Positions 29,767-41,980 of a stretch of 64,000 nucleotides of DNA are shown here, one piece after another (position 1 is the first letter of the stretch; the number at the start of each line of letters is the position of its first letter). This DNA is from Cytobacillus sp. NCCP-133 (lineage in GTDB: Bacteria; Bacillota; Bacilli; Bacillales; Cytobacillaceae). The notes beneath the pieces were generated by a model. It did no database searches. It worked only from the letters and a program-made list of their open reading frames with translations, and had not been told where the DNA came from. The position numbers were made by a program, and so were the translations under genes. The stretch spans positions 347,375-411,374 of the forward strand of contig NZ_BRVM01000001.1 in NCBI RefSeq assembly GCF_026011715.1, in the 5' to 3' direction.

Positions 29767-30885
29767 TTATTCACCTTTAAAGGCTCGTTTTACTTTAGAG
29801 AAGAAGCTTTCTTCCTGTTCTCCCTGTGGAACTTTTCCGCTTACTTCAGCAAACTCGCTAAGCAGCTGCTTCTGCTTTTCTGTCAGCTTTGTCGGTGTGA
29901 TAATTCGAACAATAATGTGCTGATCTCCTGTGCCATATCCCCTTACGTTTGGTACACCCTTCCCTTTCAGGCGAAATTTTGTGCCTGTTTGTGTACCTGC
30001 GGGAACTTTGAGTTTTACCTTTCCGTGAAGGGTTGGAACCTCAATTTCATCACCAAGGGCTGCCTGCACAAATGTAACGGGCATCTCACAATATACATCA
30101 TCGCCATCGCGTTCAAAGAACTCATGTGAACGAACATGGAAAACCACATACAGGTCTCCCGGAGGTCCGCCGTTCACACCTGGCTCTCCTTGACCAGTTA
30201 CACGAAGCTGCTGTCCATCATCAATGCCCGCAGGAATCTTGACATGGATCTTTCTGCGTTTTTGCACTTTTCCGGCGCCGCCGCATGTGGAGCACTTTTC
30301 CTTGATTTCTTTCCCTGTGCCATGGCAATAATGACAAACTCTTCTATTTACAATTTTGCCGAATGGCGTATTTTGCTCCACATTCAGCTGGCCTGATCCA
30401 TGGCAATGGCGGCATGTTTCTGGCTTCGTCCCAGGCTTTGCTCCCGATCCGTTACAGGTTTCACAAGTTTCCTCACGAGGAATTTCAATATCGGTCTCTT
30501 TGCCAAAAACAGATTCTTCGAATGAAAGGGACATCGTATATTGCAAATCTGCCCCTTGCCTTGGTGCATTAGGGTCTCGGCGGCGAGAGCCTCCTCCGAA
30601 GAATGTACTGAAGATATCCTCAAATCCGCCAAAGCCTTCAAAACCGCCTCCGCCAAAGCCCTGATTAGGATCTGTGTGCCCAAATTGGTCATAATGAGCC
30701 TTCTTTTGATCATCGCTTAGCACTTCGTAAGCTTCTTTTACTTCCTTGAACTTCTCGTCAGCATCTTGCGCTTTATTGATATCCGGATGATACTTTTTTG
30801 AAAGCTTGCGATATGCTTTCTTAATTTCATCCTTGGATGCACCTTTGCTGATTCCAAGAACTTCATAGTAATCCCTTTTACTCAT
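29767..30885 (-). CDS. dnaJ: Chaperone protein DnaJ
   Basis: Co-chaperone that stimulates DnaK ATPase and delivers clients. The 372-aa protein has the J domain with HPD (KKYHPDINK), a G/F-rich linker, four CxxCxGxG zinc repeats ([32 protein letters not shown]) and the C-terminal substrate domain. ATG at 30885 follows GGGGAGTGG. It is the last chaperone gene of the hrcA operon; about 320 nt containing hairpins separate it from dnaK. Confidence 0.98.
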   Translation of the reverse strand: MSKRDYYEVLGISKGASKDEIKKAYRKLSKKYHPDINKAQDADEKFKEVKEAYEVLSDDQKKAHYDQFGHTDPNQGFGGGGFEGFGGFEDIFSTFFGGGSRRRDPNAPRQGADLQYTMSLSFEESVFGKETDIEIPREETCETCNGSGAKPGTKPETCRHCHGSGQLNVEQNTPFGKIVNRRVCHYCHGTGKEIKEKCSTCGGAGKVQKRRKIHVKIPAGIDDGQQLRVTGQGEPGVNGGPPGDLYVVFHVRSHEFFERDGDDVYCEMPVTFVQAALGDEIEVPTLHGKVKLKVPAGTQTGTKFRLKGKGVPNVRGYGTGDQHIIVRIITPTKLTEKQKQLLSEFAEVSGKVPQGEQEESFFSKVKRAFKGE

Positions 30886-31088
30886 GATTACCACTCCCCG
30901 ATTCATTTCACATAAAGGTTATTGTATCATTCTCTAATTATATTCCGCAACCGCCATTCACACTTACAGTGAATAGTTAGACTAACTTTGTCATTTGCCG
31001 CTTCCCCAAAGAAAGGACCCTGGCCTACTCATAGGGCATGAGGCAAGGAGCAATTTTCTTGCAATCTTTCGAGAAATGCTGCAAACAG

Positions 31089-31128
31089 AAATAAAAGCCA
31101 AAGCCAAGAAAAACCTGACTTTGACTTT
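31089..31128 (-). terminator. Wobble-rich terminator-like hairpin between dnaK and dnaJ
   Basis: On the minus-strand RNA, AAAGUCAAAGUCA (31116-31128) pairs with UGGCUUUGGCUUU (31094-31106), a 13-bp stem with two G-U pairs, followed by UUUUAUUUC. On the plus strand the same positions would be A-C mismatches, so the structure fits minus-strand transcription. A second weaker inverted repeat (GCGTCT/AGACGC) is at 31143-31178. Confidence 0.7.
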
Positions 31129-31209
31129 TTTTTGAAAAGACTTGCGTCTTTATCCATGGAATCCCTTTTAGGAGACGCAGTATCACGATAATAAAATTTT
31201 AAATCATAT

Positions 31210-33676
<2,467 letters not shown>

Positions 33677-33769
33677 CTTTTTCACCTCCCTTAAATAATC
33701 TGCCAATATTAGGAATACACAAGGAAAGGGATGGAAAGGCATTTCCACCCTTAATCAATATCTCCACCA

Positions 33770-34801
33770 TCAGTCGTTTTGATACAGTTTCGATAAAACA
33801 GCAGATAAGTCTGCACTAATATAGTCCAATAAACTAATAACCCTTGAGTACTCCATTCTGATTGGCCCAAGAATAGCAATTGTTCCCAGCTGCTCAGTCC
33901 CGATTGAGTAACTGGCAGTGATCAGGCTGCAGTTTTCCATTGCAGTATTCTTATTTTCCCTGCCAATTTTTATATTAATCCCGGCTTGATCTTTGCGAAT
34001 CAAATCATATATGCCCTCTTCCTGTTCAATCATATTCAATAGGCTTTTAACCTTATCGATATCATGAAACTCCGGCTGGCTAAGCATATTGGTTTTCCCG
34101 CCAAAAAACAGCTTTTCATAACTTGGGATCTTTATGGTATCAGCAATTGAATTCAGCATAAGGTCATAGTTATTGATATGCTGCCTCAACAGTACGGCAA
34201 CTTCTTTGTATAGCTTATTGTTCAAACGTTCAATAGGAGCACCCGACAATCGGTCATTGAGGATGTTAACTACCTTTTCGAGGTCTCCGGCATCAATATG
34301 TTCCGGCAAATGGAACATCCTGTTTTCCACATGGCCCGTATCTGTAATAATGATTGCTATTGCTGTTTCTTTATTCAAAGGCACAATTTGAATTTTCTTC
34401 AGCTTATTATCCCTCACTGCAGGCCCGAGGACAATAGATGTATAATTTGTCATCTCCGACAATATTTTTGCCGATTTTTGAACAATTTTTTCCAGCTCAT
34501 AGATTCTTTCCGCAAAGATTGATTTAACTTTGTGGATATCATGCTGATTTAATTTTTGCGGGGAAATAAGGTGATCCACATAGTAGCGGTATCCTTTTTC
34601 CGAAGGAATCCTCCCCGATGAGGTGTGTGTTTTTTCAATAAACCCAAGTTCCTCTAAATCAGCCATCTCGTTTCTGATCGTTGCGGAACTAAAAGAAATT
34701 TCATCTTTTTTTGACAAGGTTCTCGAACCGACAGGCTGTGCAGATTGAATAAAATCATTAACAATCACTTGGAAAATTAATAATTGACGATCTGTTAACA
34801 C
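33770..34801 (-). CDS. hrcA: Heat-inducible transcription repressor HrcA
   Basis: Represses its own operon through CIRCE and is kept active by GroE in Bacillus. The GTG start at 34801 follows AGAGGTGA and gives [19 protein letters not shown], as in B. subtilis; 343 aa. The N-terminal winged helix contains [20 protein letters not shown] and [16 protein letters not shown]. The C-terminal dimerisation/GAF-like region is complete. First gene of the operon. Confidence 0.97.
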   Translation of the reverse strand: MLTDRQLLIFQVIVNDFIQSAQPVGSRTLSKKDEISFSSATIRNEMADLEELGFIEKTHTSSGRIPSEKGYRYYVDHLISPQKLNQHDIHKVKSIFAERIYELEKIVQKSAKILSEMTNYTSIVLGPAVRDNKLKKIQIVPLNKETAIAIIITDTGHVENRMFHLPEHIDAGDLEKVVNILNDRLSGAPIERLNNKLYKEVAVLLRQHINNYDLMLNSIADTIKIPSYEKLFFGGKTNMLSQPEFHDIDKVKSLLNMIEQEEGIYDLIRKDQAGINIKIGRENKNTAMENCSLITASYSIGTEQLGTIAILGPIRMEYSRVISLLDYISADLSAVLSKLYQND

Positions 34802-34815
34802 AGTAATCACCTCTG

Positions 34816-34842
34816 TTAGCACTCTTTGTTAGCGAGTGCTAA
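34816..34842 (-). promoter_or_regulatory. CIRCE operator
   Basis: TTAGCACTC, nine-nt spacer, GAGTGCTAA: both arms match the CIRCE consensus perfectly. It lies in the 5' untranslated leader 15 nt upstream of the hrcA start. Confidence 0.98.
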
Positions 34843-34852
34843 TTCTACTAAT

Positions 34853-34881
34853 AAATTATCAAATCAAGCGTACAGTGTCAA
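34853..34881 (-). promoter_or_regulatory. SigA promoter of the hrcA-grpE-dnaK-dnaJ operon
   Basis: On minus TTGACA (34876-34881), 17-nt spacer, TAATTT (34853-34858), directly upstream of CIRCE. Confidence 0.85.
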
Positions 34882-34907
34882 TAATTTGGATTCCTTTTTT
34901 AATCTTA

Positions 34908-36056
34908 CTATTCCCTGCCCAATTCCCCTATAAAAGTCTGGAAAACTTCATTGCCAAGATATCGCCCTTGTTCAGTTAATTTAATATGGCCTTCACTAAC
35001 AGCTATTAATTTTGACCCTTCCAGCTTGTCAATTTGAACCTCGAACAATTTTAGTGGATTTCTGTCAAATTTCATTTTAAAACGACTAATTGAAATTCCA
35101 TCCGTTTTTCTAAGGCCAAGGAACATCTCCTCTTCCATCTGCTCTTCCAATGTAACCTTATGTTCCTCAAAAATAGGAAGCTTGCCGTTTGCAATTGGCT
35201 TCATATATTTCTTAAGCGGCCCATGATTCGAACGGCGTATACCGTTTACATATCCATGTGCTCCTGCACCAAGACCGAAATACCATTCATTATCCCAATA
35301 GGTAATATTATGGCGGCTTTCAAAACCCGGTTTTGCAAAATTGCTTATTTCATATTGCTTAAATCCATTTTTATCCATCTGTTCCATCAACAATGCATAC
35401 ATGTCTGCTTCCACATCTTCCCCAGGAGTCGGCAGCTTGCCTTTTCTTAATAGATTGTAAAAAACAGTTTTTGGTTCAATAATCAGTGAATAGCCAGAAT
35501 AGTGGACAATATCCAAAATAAAGGAAGTTTCCAGGGTTTCTTTAAAATCCAGCAAAGTTTGGCCGGGAAGGCTGTAGATCAAATCAATGCTAATGTTTTG
35601 GAATCCGATTTTTTTTGCCGATTCAATAGATTGAAAAACATCTTTGGCCCTGTGGACCCTGCCTATTCTTTTTAACAGTTCATCATTGAAGGTCTGAACG
35701 CCAAAACTGAGCCGATTTACTCCTGCATCATATAAAATTTGAAGTTTTTCCTTGGAAAGGTCTCCCGGGTTCGCTTCAAAGGTATATTCTGTGGAACTGT
35801 CATATGGAAGCTGTTTTTTAATGATGCTGCAAAGCTTTTCAAGCTGCTGTTCATTAAGTGCAGTTGGTGTGCCTCCCCCAATAAAAATGGAAGCCAGATG
35901 CCCTGTTGGTGATTCCTTCAATGCAAGCTCTATTTCTTTTTCTAGAGAATTAAGATATTCACCAACCGGCTGACCTTTTAGAAATACTTTATTAAAATCA
36001 CAATAGTGGCATATATGCTCACAAAATGGGATGTGTATATAAGCTGCTTTAACCAT
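34908..36056 (-). CDS. hemW: Heme chaperone HemW (oxygen-independent coproporphyrinogen III oxidase-like)
   Basis: Radical-SAM protein formerly annotated hemN; HemW family members bind and deliver heme rather than oxidise coproporphyrinogen. The 382-aa protein starts MVKAAYIHIPFCEHICHYCDF with the CxxxCxxC cluster motif, then IFIGGGTPTAL and NRLSFGVQTF, and has the C-terminal HemW domain. It lies between lepA and hrcA as in B. subtilis. Confidence 0.95.
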   Translation of the reverse strand: MVKAAYIHIPFCEHICHYCDFNKVFLKGQPVGEYLNSLEKEIELALKESPTGHLASIFIGGGTPTALNEQQLEKLCSIIKKQLPYDSSTEYTFEANPGDLSKEKLQILYDAGVNRLSFGVQTFNDELLKRIGRVHRAKDVFQSIESAKKIGFQNISIDLIYSLPGQTLLDFKETLETSFILDIVHYSGYSLIIEPKTVFYNLLRKGKLPTPGEDVEADMYALLMEQMDKNGFKQYEISNFAKPGFESRHNITYWDNEWYFGLGAGAHGYVNGIRRSNHGPLKKYMKPIANGKLPIFEEHKVTLEEQMEEEMFLGLRKTDGISISRFKMKFDRNPLKLFEVQIDKLEGSKLIAVSEGHIKLTEQGRYLGNEVFQTFIGELGRE

Positions 36057-36107
36057 TTATTTCACTACCTTCAAAATAATCATCATTATTAAAAAGCTTT
36101 TGAAAAC

Positions 36108-36223
36108 CTTGTCTATTGAATTTCAATTCGAGCATTTCGGCATTCCTCAGTCAAATCCTGTTAGATTCCCCTTACGTTTGCTTTTTCCTCTCGGAGTCTC
36201 GCGCTTTCTCTCCAATAGACAGG
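36108..36223. repeat. Short element with terminal inverted repeats, upstream of hemW
   Basis: TGTCTATTG (36110-36118) and CAATAGACA (36213-36221) are perfect 9-nt terminal inverted repeats enclosing about 110 nt without an ORF. The internal TCTCGGAGTCTCGCGCTTTC resembles the second dispersed repeat type seen near 26.4 kb. Possibly a MITE-like element. Confidence 0.55.
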
Positions 36224-36250
36224 ATGCCTCTAATTCACAATTTAAATTTA

Positions 36251-36300
36251 AATAAAAAAGAGGCTAGCGCTGTTATTATTATGACAGCATAACTAACCTC
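36251..36300 (-). terminator. Terminator after lepA
   Basis: On minus GAGGTTAG...GCTGT pairs with ACAGCGCTAGCCTC around an A/T loop, followed by T6 at 36254-36259. Confidence 0.85.
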
Positions 36301-36319
36301 CTTAAACAAAGCAAATATA

Positions 36320-38155
36320 TTACTTTTTAGAGCTATTGTCATCCATTTTCAGAACAGCCATGAAAGCTTCTTGCGGAACTTCAACAGAACCAACCTGCTT
36401 CATCCGCTTTTTACCTTCTTTCTGTTTCTCCAAAAGCTTGCGCTTACGGGAGATATCTCCGCCGTAACACTTTGCCAATACATTTTTGCGGATAGCTTTA
36501 ATCGTTGAGCGGGCAACGATTTTTTGCCCGATTGCCGCTTGAATTGGAACCTCGAATTGCTGACGCGGAATAAGTTCCTTGAGCTTTTCAACGATAATCT
36601 TTCCTCTTTCATAAGCGAAGTCTCTATGGACAATAAAACTTAATGCATCAACTTTTTCAGTATTTAATAAAATATCCATCTTAACAAGCTTAGATGGCTT
36701 GTACCCTATTAATTCGTAGTCGAAGGAAGCATATCCTTTTGTATTGGATTTAAGCTGGTCAAAGAAATCATATACAATTTCTGATAAAGGAATTTCGTAA
36801 ACAATATTAACCCTTGTTTCATCCGTGTACTGCATATCAATGAATATGCCACGCTTCTCCTGGCAAAGTTCCATTATGGCACCAACATAGTCGTTCGGTG
36901 CCATCATTGTAGCCTTTACATACGGCTCTTCCACACGATCAATCTGTTGCGGGTCAGGCATATTGGATGGGTTATCTACTTTAATTTCAGTGCCGTCAGT
37001 CATGATGACGTCATAGATAACACTAGGTGCTGTTGTAATTAGGTCAATCTTGAACTCACGCTCAATACGCTCCTGAATGATTTCCATGTGAAGCAGTCCA
37101 AGGAAACCGCAGCGAAATCCAAAGCCCAGTGCCTGGGAAGTTTCAGGCTCAAACTGAAGTGCAGAGTCATTAAGCTCAAGCTTTTCAAGAGCGTCCCGCA
37201 AATCATTAAATTTGGCACTGTCTATCGGATATAAACCGCAATAAACCATTGGATTTAACTTGCGGTAACCAGGAAGGGCTGCGGTGGCACCGTTTTTAGC
37301 ACTTGTAATAGTGTCACCGACACGGGTATCACCGACATTTTTAATGGCTGCGGTTAAAAACCCTACGTCTCCAACAGAAAGTTCATGCAGCGGGGTGGAT
37401 TTAGGTGTAAATACACCAACCTCTGTTACTTCAAATTCTTTGCCTGTCGCCATCATCTTTATTTTATCTCCAACTTTTACCGTTCCTTCTACAACACGGA
37501 TATAGGCTACTACACCGCGGTAAGCATCATAAAGGGAATCGAAAATCAGCGCCTTTAAAGGAGCGTCCGGATCGCCTACAGGCGCAGGCACCTTTTCAAC
37601 AACCTGTTCAAGGATTTCCTCAATACCGATTCCCGCTTTAGCCGAAGTTAGTACCGCTTCAGAAGCATCTAGGCCGATTACCTCTTCGATTTCATTGCGC
37701 ACACGTTCCGGATCGGCACTTGGAAGGTCGATTTTGTTGATGATCGGAAGAATTTCCAGGTCATTATCCAAGGCTAAATAAACATTTGCCAGGGTTTGAG
37801 CCTCAATTCCCTGGGCTGCATCCACCACTAGGATTGCTCCTTCACAGGCAGCCAGACTGCGGGATACTTCATATGTAAAATCGACGTGCCCCGGAGTATC
37901 AATTAAGTGGAAAGTATAGATTTCTCCATCTTTGGCTTTATATTTTAACTGGACCGAGTTTAATTTAATCGTAATGCCCCGCTCTCTTTCAAGGTCCATG
38001 GAATCAAGGAGCTGATCCTTCATTTCACGGGCAGTCAGTGCATTGGTCTTTTCAAGGATCCGGTCAGCCAAAGTTGATTTCCCATGATCAATATGGGCAA
38101 TTATGGAAAAATTCCTTATTTTCTCTTGCCTTTTAAGTCTCTCTTCTTTATTCAT
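36320..38155 (-). CDS. lepA: Elongation factor 4 (LepA)
   Basis: Translational GTPase that acts on stalled or assembling ribosomes. The 611-aa protein has G1 [16 protein letters not shown]3 DTPGHVDF, G4 NKIDLP, EF-G-like domains and the LepA-specific C-terminal domain with [27 protein letters not shown]. Usual length. It is transcribed with the downstream hemW direction but has its own terminator. Confidence 0.99.
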   Translation of the reverse strand: MNKEERLKRQEKIRNFSIIAHIDHGKSTLADRILEKTNALTAREMKDQLLDSMDLERERGITIKLNSVQLKYKAKDGEIYTFHLIDTPGHVDFTYEVSRSLAACEGAILVVDAAQGIEAQTLANVYLALDNDLEILPIINKIDLPSADPERVRNEIEEVIGLDASEAVLTSAKAGIGIEEILEQVVEKVPAPVGDPDAPLKALIFDSLYDAYRGVVAYIRVVEGTVKVGDKIKMMATGKEFEVTEVGVFTPKSTPLHELSVGDVGFLTAAIKNVGDTRVGDTITSAKNGATAALPGYRKLNPMVYCGLYPIDSAKFNDLRDALEKLELNDSALQFEPETSQALGFGFRCGFLGLLHMEIIQERIEREFKIDLITTAPSVIYDVIMTDGTEIKVDNPSNMPDPQQIDRVEEPYVKATMMAPNDYVGAIMELCQEKRGIFIDMQYTDETRVNIVYEIPLSEIVYDFFDQLKSNTKGYASFDYELIGYKPSKLVKMDILLNTEKVDALSFIVHRDFAYERGKIIVEKLKELIPRQQFEVPIQAAIGQKIVARSTIKAIRKNVLAKCYGGDISRKRKLLEKQKEGKKRMKQVGSVEVPQEAFMAVLKMDDNSSKK

Positions 38156-38178
38156 TGTTTATAATTCAACTCCTACTA

Positions 38179-38225
38179 TGAGAAAAGCGCAAGCCGCCTT
38201 GAATAGGGCGCCTAGAGCCAAGTGT
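38179..38225 (+). repeat. Short fragment of dispersed repeat (copy 6)
   Basis: GAAAAGCGCAAGCCGCC and GGGCGCCTAGAGCCAAGTG are a shortened version of the repeat at 41.85 kb. It is about 110 nt beyond the yqxA terminator. Confidence 0.6.
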
Positions 38226-38326
38226 TAATCGTTTTTTAATTAGACCTCTTAGTTTGTATACACTATTTCTGATTATAGCAGTACGTTTCTGAAGATTCAA
38301 TGCTAAGCTGTATAGGCTTTTTAGAG

Positions 38327-38356
38327 CAAAAAACAGGGCTGCCTTATAGCAGCCCT
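38327..38356 (-). terminator. Terminator after spoIIP-yqxA
   Basis: Perfect 8-bp stem AGGGCTGC/GCAGCCCT with a 6-nt loop, followed on minus by GTTTTTTGC. It overlaps the yqxA stop codon. Confidence 0.88.
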
Positions 38357-38699
38357 ATTTTCCGGTTATTAATTCTGTAATGAATTTGATCGACTTTTCT
38401 GTTAGCTCTGACAGGCCTTCCGAGATGCTTTTCCCAAGAGATGAAAAGAAGTTAAAAGCTTTCATTTCTTCAAGCTTTTCTTTTTTCTGCTGAAGGTCGT
38501 GGCTTGATACATCGTTGCCCAACACGGATGCCTGAAGCTCCCCATCCTCGGATTCGCTTATTGTAAGGGCACTTTTGAAACCATCATCCGAATACCCCTT
38601 CATTCTTTGTATCCCCTCGTTTGCCTGCTGCATCCCAAATAAGACGGATATAAACATTATCGCTGCAAGAAAAGCCGCTTTTAACATAAACACTTTCAT
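38355..38699 (-). CDS. yqxA: YqxA family protein
   Basis: A 114-aa protein with an N-terminal signal/TM segment (LKAAFLAAIMFISVLFGM) and a mostly polar remainder with an amphipathic C-terminus. It lies between spoIIP and lepA, the place of yqxA in B. subtilis, and starts 19 nt after spoIIP, so it is probably expressed in the same sporulation transcript. Function unknown. Confidence 0.85.
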   Translation of the reverse strand: MKVFMLKAAFLAAIMFISVLFGMQQANEGIQRMKGYSDDGFKSALTISESEDGELQASVLGNDVSSHDLQQKKEKLEEMKAFNFFSSLGKSISEGLSELTEKSIKFITELITGK

Positions 38700-38718
38700 T
38701 ACAAATCACACCTAAATA

Positions 38719-39924
38719 TTATTTCTTGTCTGATTCTTGACCCGCCGGCAAATTTACTTCTTCAGCCTGCCAATAATATTCACTGAAGATTTCCGCCAAG
38801 GCTTCAGCTGATCGATTTAACTCTTCAAAGGTATTGTCAACTCCGCCAAATTCCACCAGGATAGCATGTTCAGATAGGTCCTGATTAAATTTCCCATTTG
38901 TTCTTTCTCCCTGCAGCTGAATAATCCCTCTGCTCAATCCCCTGTATTTTTCCTCTAATCTATTATGCAGGTCATTGGCGAACTTTAAATTTTTCTCATA
39001 GTTTTGGTGTTCAGCTCCAATTACAAAGGCCAGCTTTGCATATGGCTTTCCGTTAATTTCTTTTGTTGTATCCTTTTTTCTGCGCGAATCCCGGTGGATA
39101 TCAATGAAGTATGTCAAATCCCGGTCTGCAGATACAGCTGCCTGAACCACTTCTCTTGATGCCTGATAGGATTGCGAATATCCCCATCCTCTTTTATTTA
39201 AAGTTGCTTGAATATCCGTTTTGTCAACAGTTGTCCCGATGCCCTTACTCTCAAGTACTTCTTTAAGCTTGTCCCCTATTTTTGTAACGTTGATTTGTGA
39301 ATGGCTGGCAGCATTTGGATCTGTCACACCTTTCAGATAAGGGAGGAACGATTCCCGGTTGTGACTGAAATACACATAAACCGGTTTTTTATCACCTGTA
39401 TTCACGGGAGGTGTCACAGACTGATCTTTATCTTCTGCAGACTCTAGACCTTCTGTGTTTTGGAGGGCAGCTTCCTGCTCGGCTTTCAAAACCTCCAAAG
39501 GCGGCGAGGACTCAACCGGCATATTCGTATAATCTGTTCCTTCGCCGGCAACCAAAATCTTGCTGTCGTAAATTGAAAAGTACGGAAGCTCTCTCCCTAA
39601 TAAACTTCTTGGGTCATTAAGATTTACATTCGTTGATAGTTTGAATACCATGCTCCCAATACTTAGAGGAGTGCTGCTTCCAGGAACTCCCTGAAGAAAA
39701 GAGTGATTTTCCCATCCCAGAAAATGATAGAGCATTTCCCCTGTCAGATTATTTGCAGCTGTATTGACAGAGTCTGAGCTTATTCTATATTCCGGTTTCA
39801 AAGAAGTTAAAGCTCCGCTTATTGAAAAGATCATAAATAGAAAAAGCAAAAACCCAGCTATAGCCTTTAAAAGGCTCGTCCCTTGAATAGTTACAACAAT
39901 ACCGTTCGTCTTCAAAGGTTTCAT
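38719..39924 (-). CDS. spoIIP: Stage II sporulation protein P
   Basis: Septal peptidoglycan amidase/endopeptidase of the DMP complex with SpoIID and SpoIIM during engulfment. The 401-aa protein has an N-terminal TM helix (AIAGFLLFLFMIFSISGAL) and a C-terminal amidase-like domain with VYFSHNRESFLPYLKG, TYFIDIHRDSRRK and ILVEFGGVDNTFEEL. Ribosome binding site GGAGAGGTGGAG. It is downstream of gpr in the conserved order. Confidence 0.96.
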   Translation of the reverse strand: MKPLKTNGIVVTIQGTSLLKAIAGFLLFLFMIFSISGALTSLKPEYRISSDSVNTAANNLTGEMLYHFLGWENHSFLQGVPGSSTPLSIGSMVFKLSTNVNLNDPRSLLGRELPYFSIYDSKILVAGEGTDYTNMPVESSPPLEVLKAEQEAALQNTEGLESAEDKDQSVTPPVNTGDKKPVYVYFSHNRESFLPYLKGVTDPNAASHSQINVTKIGDKLKEVLESKGIGTTVDKTDIQATLNKRGWGYSQSYQASREVVQAAVSADRDLTYFIDIHRDSRRKKDTTKEINGKPYAKLAFVIGAEHQNYEKNLKFANDLHNRLEEKYRGLSRGIIQLQGERTNGKFNQDLSEHAILVEFGGVDNTFEELNRSAEALAEIFSEYYWQAEEVNLPAGQESDKK

Positions 39925-40138
39925 TGCTCCACCTCTCCTTGCTAGTCTAGTAAATATTATGACTTTGCTAGAGAAGATAGAACAAAATATTTATTATCAG
40001 GATTAACGGGGAAGTTATAACCATACTTAGAAGGACAAGGATTTGACAAAGCATAGTCAGGGAAACGCAGCGGGCAAAAGCCCGATTAATCAACCAACAA
40101 TCTGTTGGAAAGGCAAACCGCATTGATTGAGTTTTGCT

Positions 40139-41266
40139 TTATCTCGTATAAAAACCAGCATTCTCCTGATTTACTTGCTGATGGAGTGCCGCATTTAAGC
40201 CATTCGCAATCAGGTTGGACATATCCTCTATAAATACATCTACTTCCTTAGGCGTCACCATCAGATTATGGCCAAGAGGGGACAGCACCTCATAAATAAG
40301 CTTCCGCTTTTCTTCTTCAGGCAAAGTCCCAATCATGCCTAAAAACGTTTTACGGTGATGCTCTTTTGGCAAGTCCTCCTCGGTAAGCTTTCTTTTTTCA
40401 CCAAAAGTCATGCCAGCTGGAGCAAGGGAACGAGAAGGGCGGTCACCTTCTTTCATTTCCTTTCCAAAATGCTTTAAAATAAAATCAATTGTGTCGCTCG
40501 TTATCGAAACAGCGTCAACTACCGTCGGGACTCCTATGGCAATTACAGGGATACCCAAGGTTTCCTTGCTGATCTCTTTCCGTTTGTTTCCTACACCCGA
40601 TCCTGGATGAATACCGGTATCCGAAATCTGGATAGTGGAATTTACCCGTTCAATTGATCGGGATGCTAGTGCATCAATCGCAATCACAAAATCAGGCTTC
40701 GTTTTTTCAACGATTCCATAGATAATATCGCTTGTCTCTATGCCAGTTAATCCCATTACACCCGGAGAAACAGCACTCACTGGACGGTATCCTTCTTCTA
40801 CACTCTCAGGCTGCAGCTGATAAAGATGCCTTGTAATCAAAAGGTTTTCACAAACTTGCGGTCCAAGTGCATCAGGGGTTACATTCCAATTCCCGAGGCC
40901 GACAATCAGGCATGATGCGTTTTCTTGAATCCCCAGCTGCTTTATGAACTGGGAGAACTCAGCCGCAAAAACAGACTCCACTTTATGCTGCAATTCAGTA
41001 TCCTGCTGGCGAATGCCTGTCACCTCAAGCGTTAAATAATTGCCTTCCTTTTTCCCTAAGGCTTCTGCACCTTTTTTTGTCACTTCTACAAAAGAAATTT
41101 TAATATCATTTTCTTCTTTTTCCTTAATTATAACGCCCTCAATTTGTGATAGGTTTTCCTGCGTGTGGACATTGTCTTTCTGCCGGTTGTCTATGACCAT
41201 TTCCCTTGCCTCAATGGCAAGATCTGTCCGGACAGAGTATTTGCTTAAATCTAATGATTCCTTCAA
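40139..41266 (-). CDS. gpr: Germination protease GPR
   Basis: Aspartic-type protease that degrades small acid-soluble spore proteins at germination. The 375-aa protein has the N-terminal propeptide region and the family segments [39 protein letters not shown] and [16 protein letters not shown] start at 41266 with GAGGGAT upstream is used. It is divergent from rpsT. A SigG-type promoter is expected upstream but could not be matched convincingly. Confidence 0.96.
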   Translation of the reverse strand: MKESLDLSKYSVRTDLAIEAREMVIDNRQKDNVHTQENLSQIEGVIIKEKEENDIKISFVEVTKKGAEALGKKEGNYLTLEVTGIRQQDTELQHKVESVFAAEFSQFIKQLGIQENASCLIVGLGNWNVTPDALGPQVCENLLITRHLYQLQPESVEEGYRPVSAVSPGVMGLTGIETSDIIYGIVEKTKPDFVIAIDALASRSIERVNSTIQISDTGIHPGSGVGNKRKEISKETLGIPVIAIGVPTVVDAVSITSDTIDFILKHFGKEMKEGDRPSRSLAPAGMTFGEKRKLTEEDLPKEHHRKTFLGMIGTLPEEEKRKLIYEVLSPLGHNLMVTPKEVDVFIEDMSNLIANGLNAALHQQVNQENAGFYTR

Positions 41267-41533
41267 GTTTATCCCTCACATTCTCTGTTTTTTTGGGCAC
41301 TTGGAAAGCGACCCATAATATACTAGAATTCGGATATGTTCTATCTTTGCCGTATAAAGGCAAAAACATGCATGAAGCGCTCTTCTTCATTACGAAATCC
41401 AGATGATCAAATTTACATACTGAGTATTGCATTATGCCCGCGTGTTTGATAGAATATCACTTGTTCTTAATTATTGTTAATGAATGTAATGTCGAGTTAT
41501 AGAATCTCGATGCTTTTTCAGGAGGTGAATGGA

Positions 41534-41800
41534 ATGCCAAACATTAAATCTGCTATTAAGCGTGTTAAAACTAGCGAAGCTCGCAACGCACACAACGCTA
41601 CAGTTAAATCTGCAATGCGTACAGCTGTTAAAAAAGTTGATGCTGCGATCGTAACCAACGATGCTGCTGCTGCAACTGAATCTTTCGCTGATGCTGCTCG
41701 TAAACTAGACAAAGCTGCTGCAAAAGGTCTTATCCACAAAAATGCTGCTGCTCGTAAAAAGTCTCGTTTAATGAAAAAAATGAACTCTTTAAACGCATAG
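41534..41800 (+). CDS. rpsT: 30S ribosomal protein S20
   Basis: Primary 16S rRNA-binding protein. The 88-aa Ala/Lys-rich protein begins [20 protein letters not shown] and ends [20 protein letters not shown]. The ATG at 41534 has a perfect AGGAGGTGAATGG upstream; the frame further upstream is not coding. Confidence 0.98.
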   Translation: MPNIKSAIKRVKTSEARNAHNATVKSAMRTAVKKVDAAIVTNDAAAATESFADAARKLDKAAAKGLIHKNAAARKKSRLMKKMNSLNA

Positions 41801-41814
41801 TGTTTAAAGATAAC

Positions 41815-41843
41815 GGCTATCTTCAGGGGTAGCCTTTTATTTT
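41815..41843 (+). terminator. rpsT terminator
   Basis: Seven-bp stem GGCTATC/GGTAGCC (one wobble) followed by TTTTATTTT. Confidence 0.85.
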
Positions 41844-41848
41844 GCACA

Positions 41849-41916
41849 AGAAAAGCGCAAGGCGCCTTGACCACCCACAAGGGGGGTAGGCGCCTTGCGC
41901 TAGACAGTTATCGACG
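41849..41916. repeat. Compact perfect-hairpin dispersed repeat (copy 7)
   Basis: Arms GCGCAAGGCGCCT (41855-41867) and AGGCGCCTTGCGC (41888-41900) are perfect 13-nt complements. The outside is GAAAAG on one side and TAGACAGTTATCGA on the other, the core shared by the family. It lies between the rpsT and holA terminators. Confidence 0.85.
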
Positions 41917-41949
41917 ACTAATTTTTTTTACTTTCTTGCTTTACACACA

Positions 41950-41980
41950 AAAAAACGGTCCAATTTCTGGACCGTTTTTT
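41950..41980 (-). terminator. holA terminator (bidirectional)
   Basis: Perfect 12-bp stem AAAAAACGGTCC/GGACCGTTTTTT with a 7-nt loop. It serves holA and could back up rpsT. Confidence 0.93.

Noticed and set aside
41267..41340. SigG promoter for gpr
   Set aside because: A TATATTA-like -10 can be seen but no matching -35 at the right spacing, so it was not listed.
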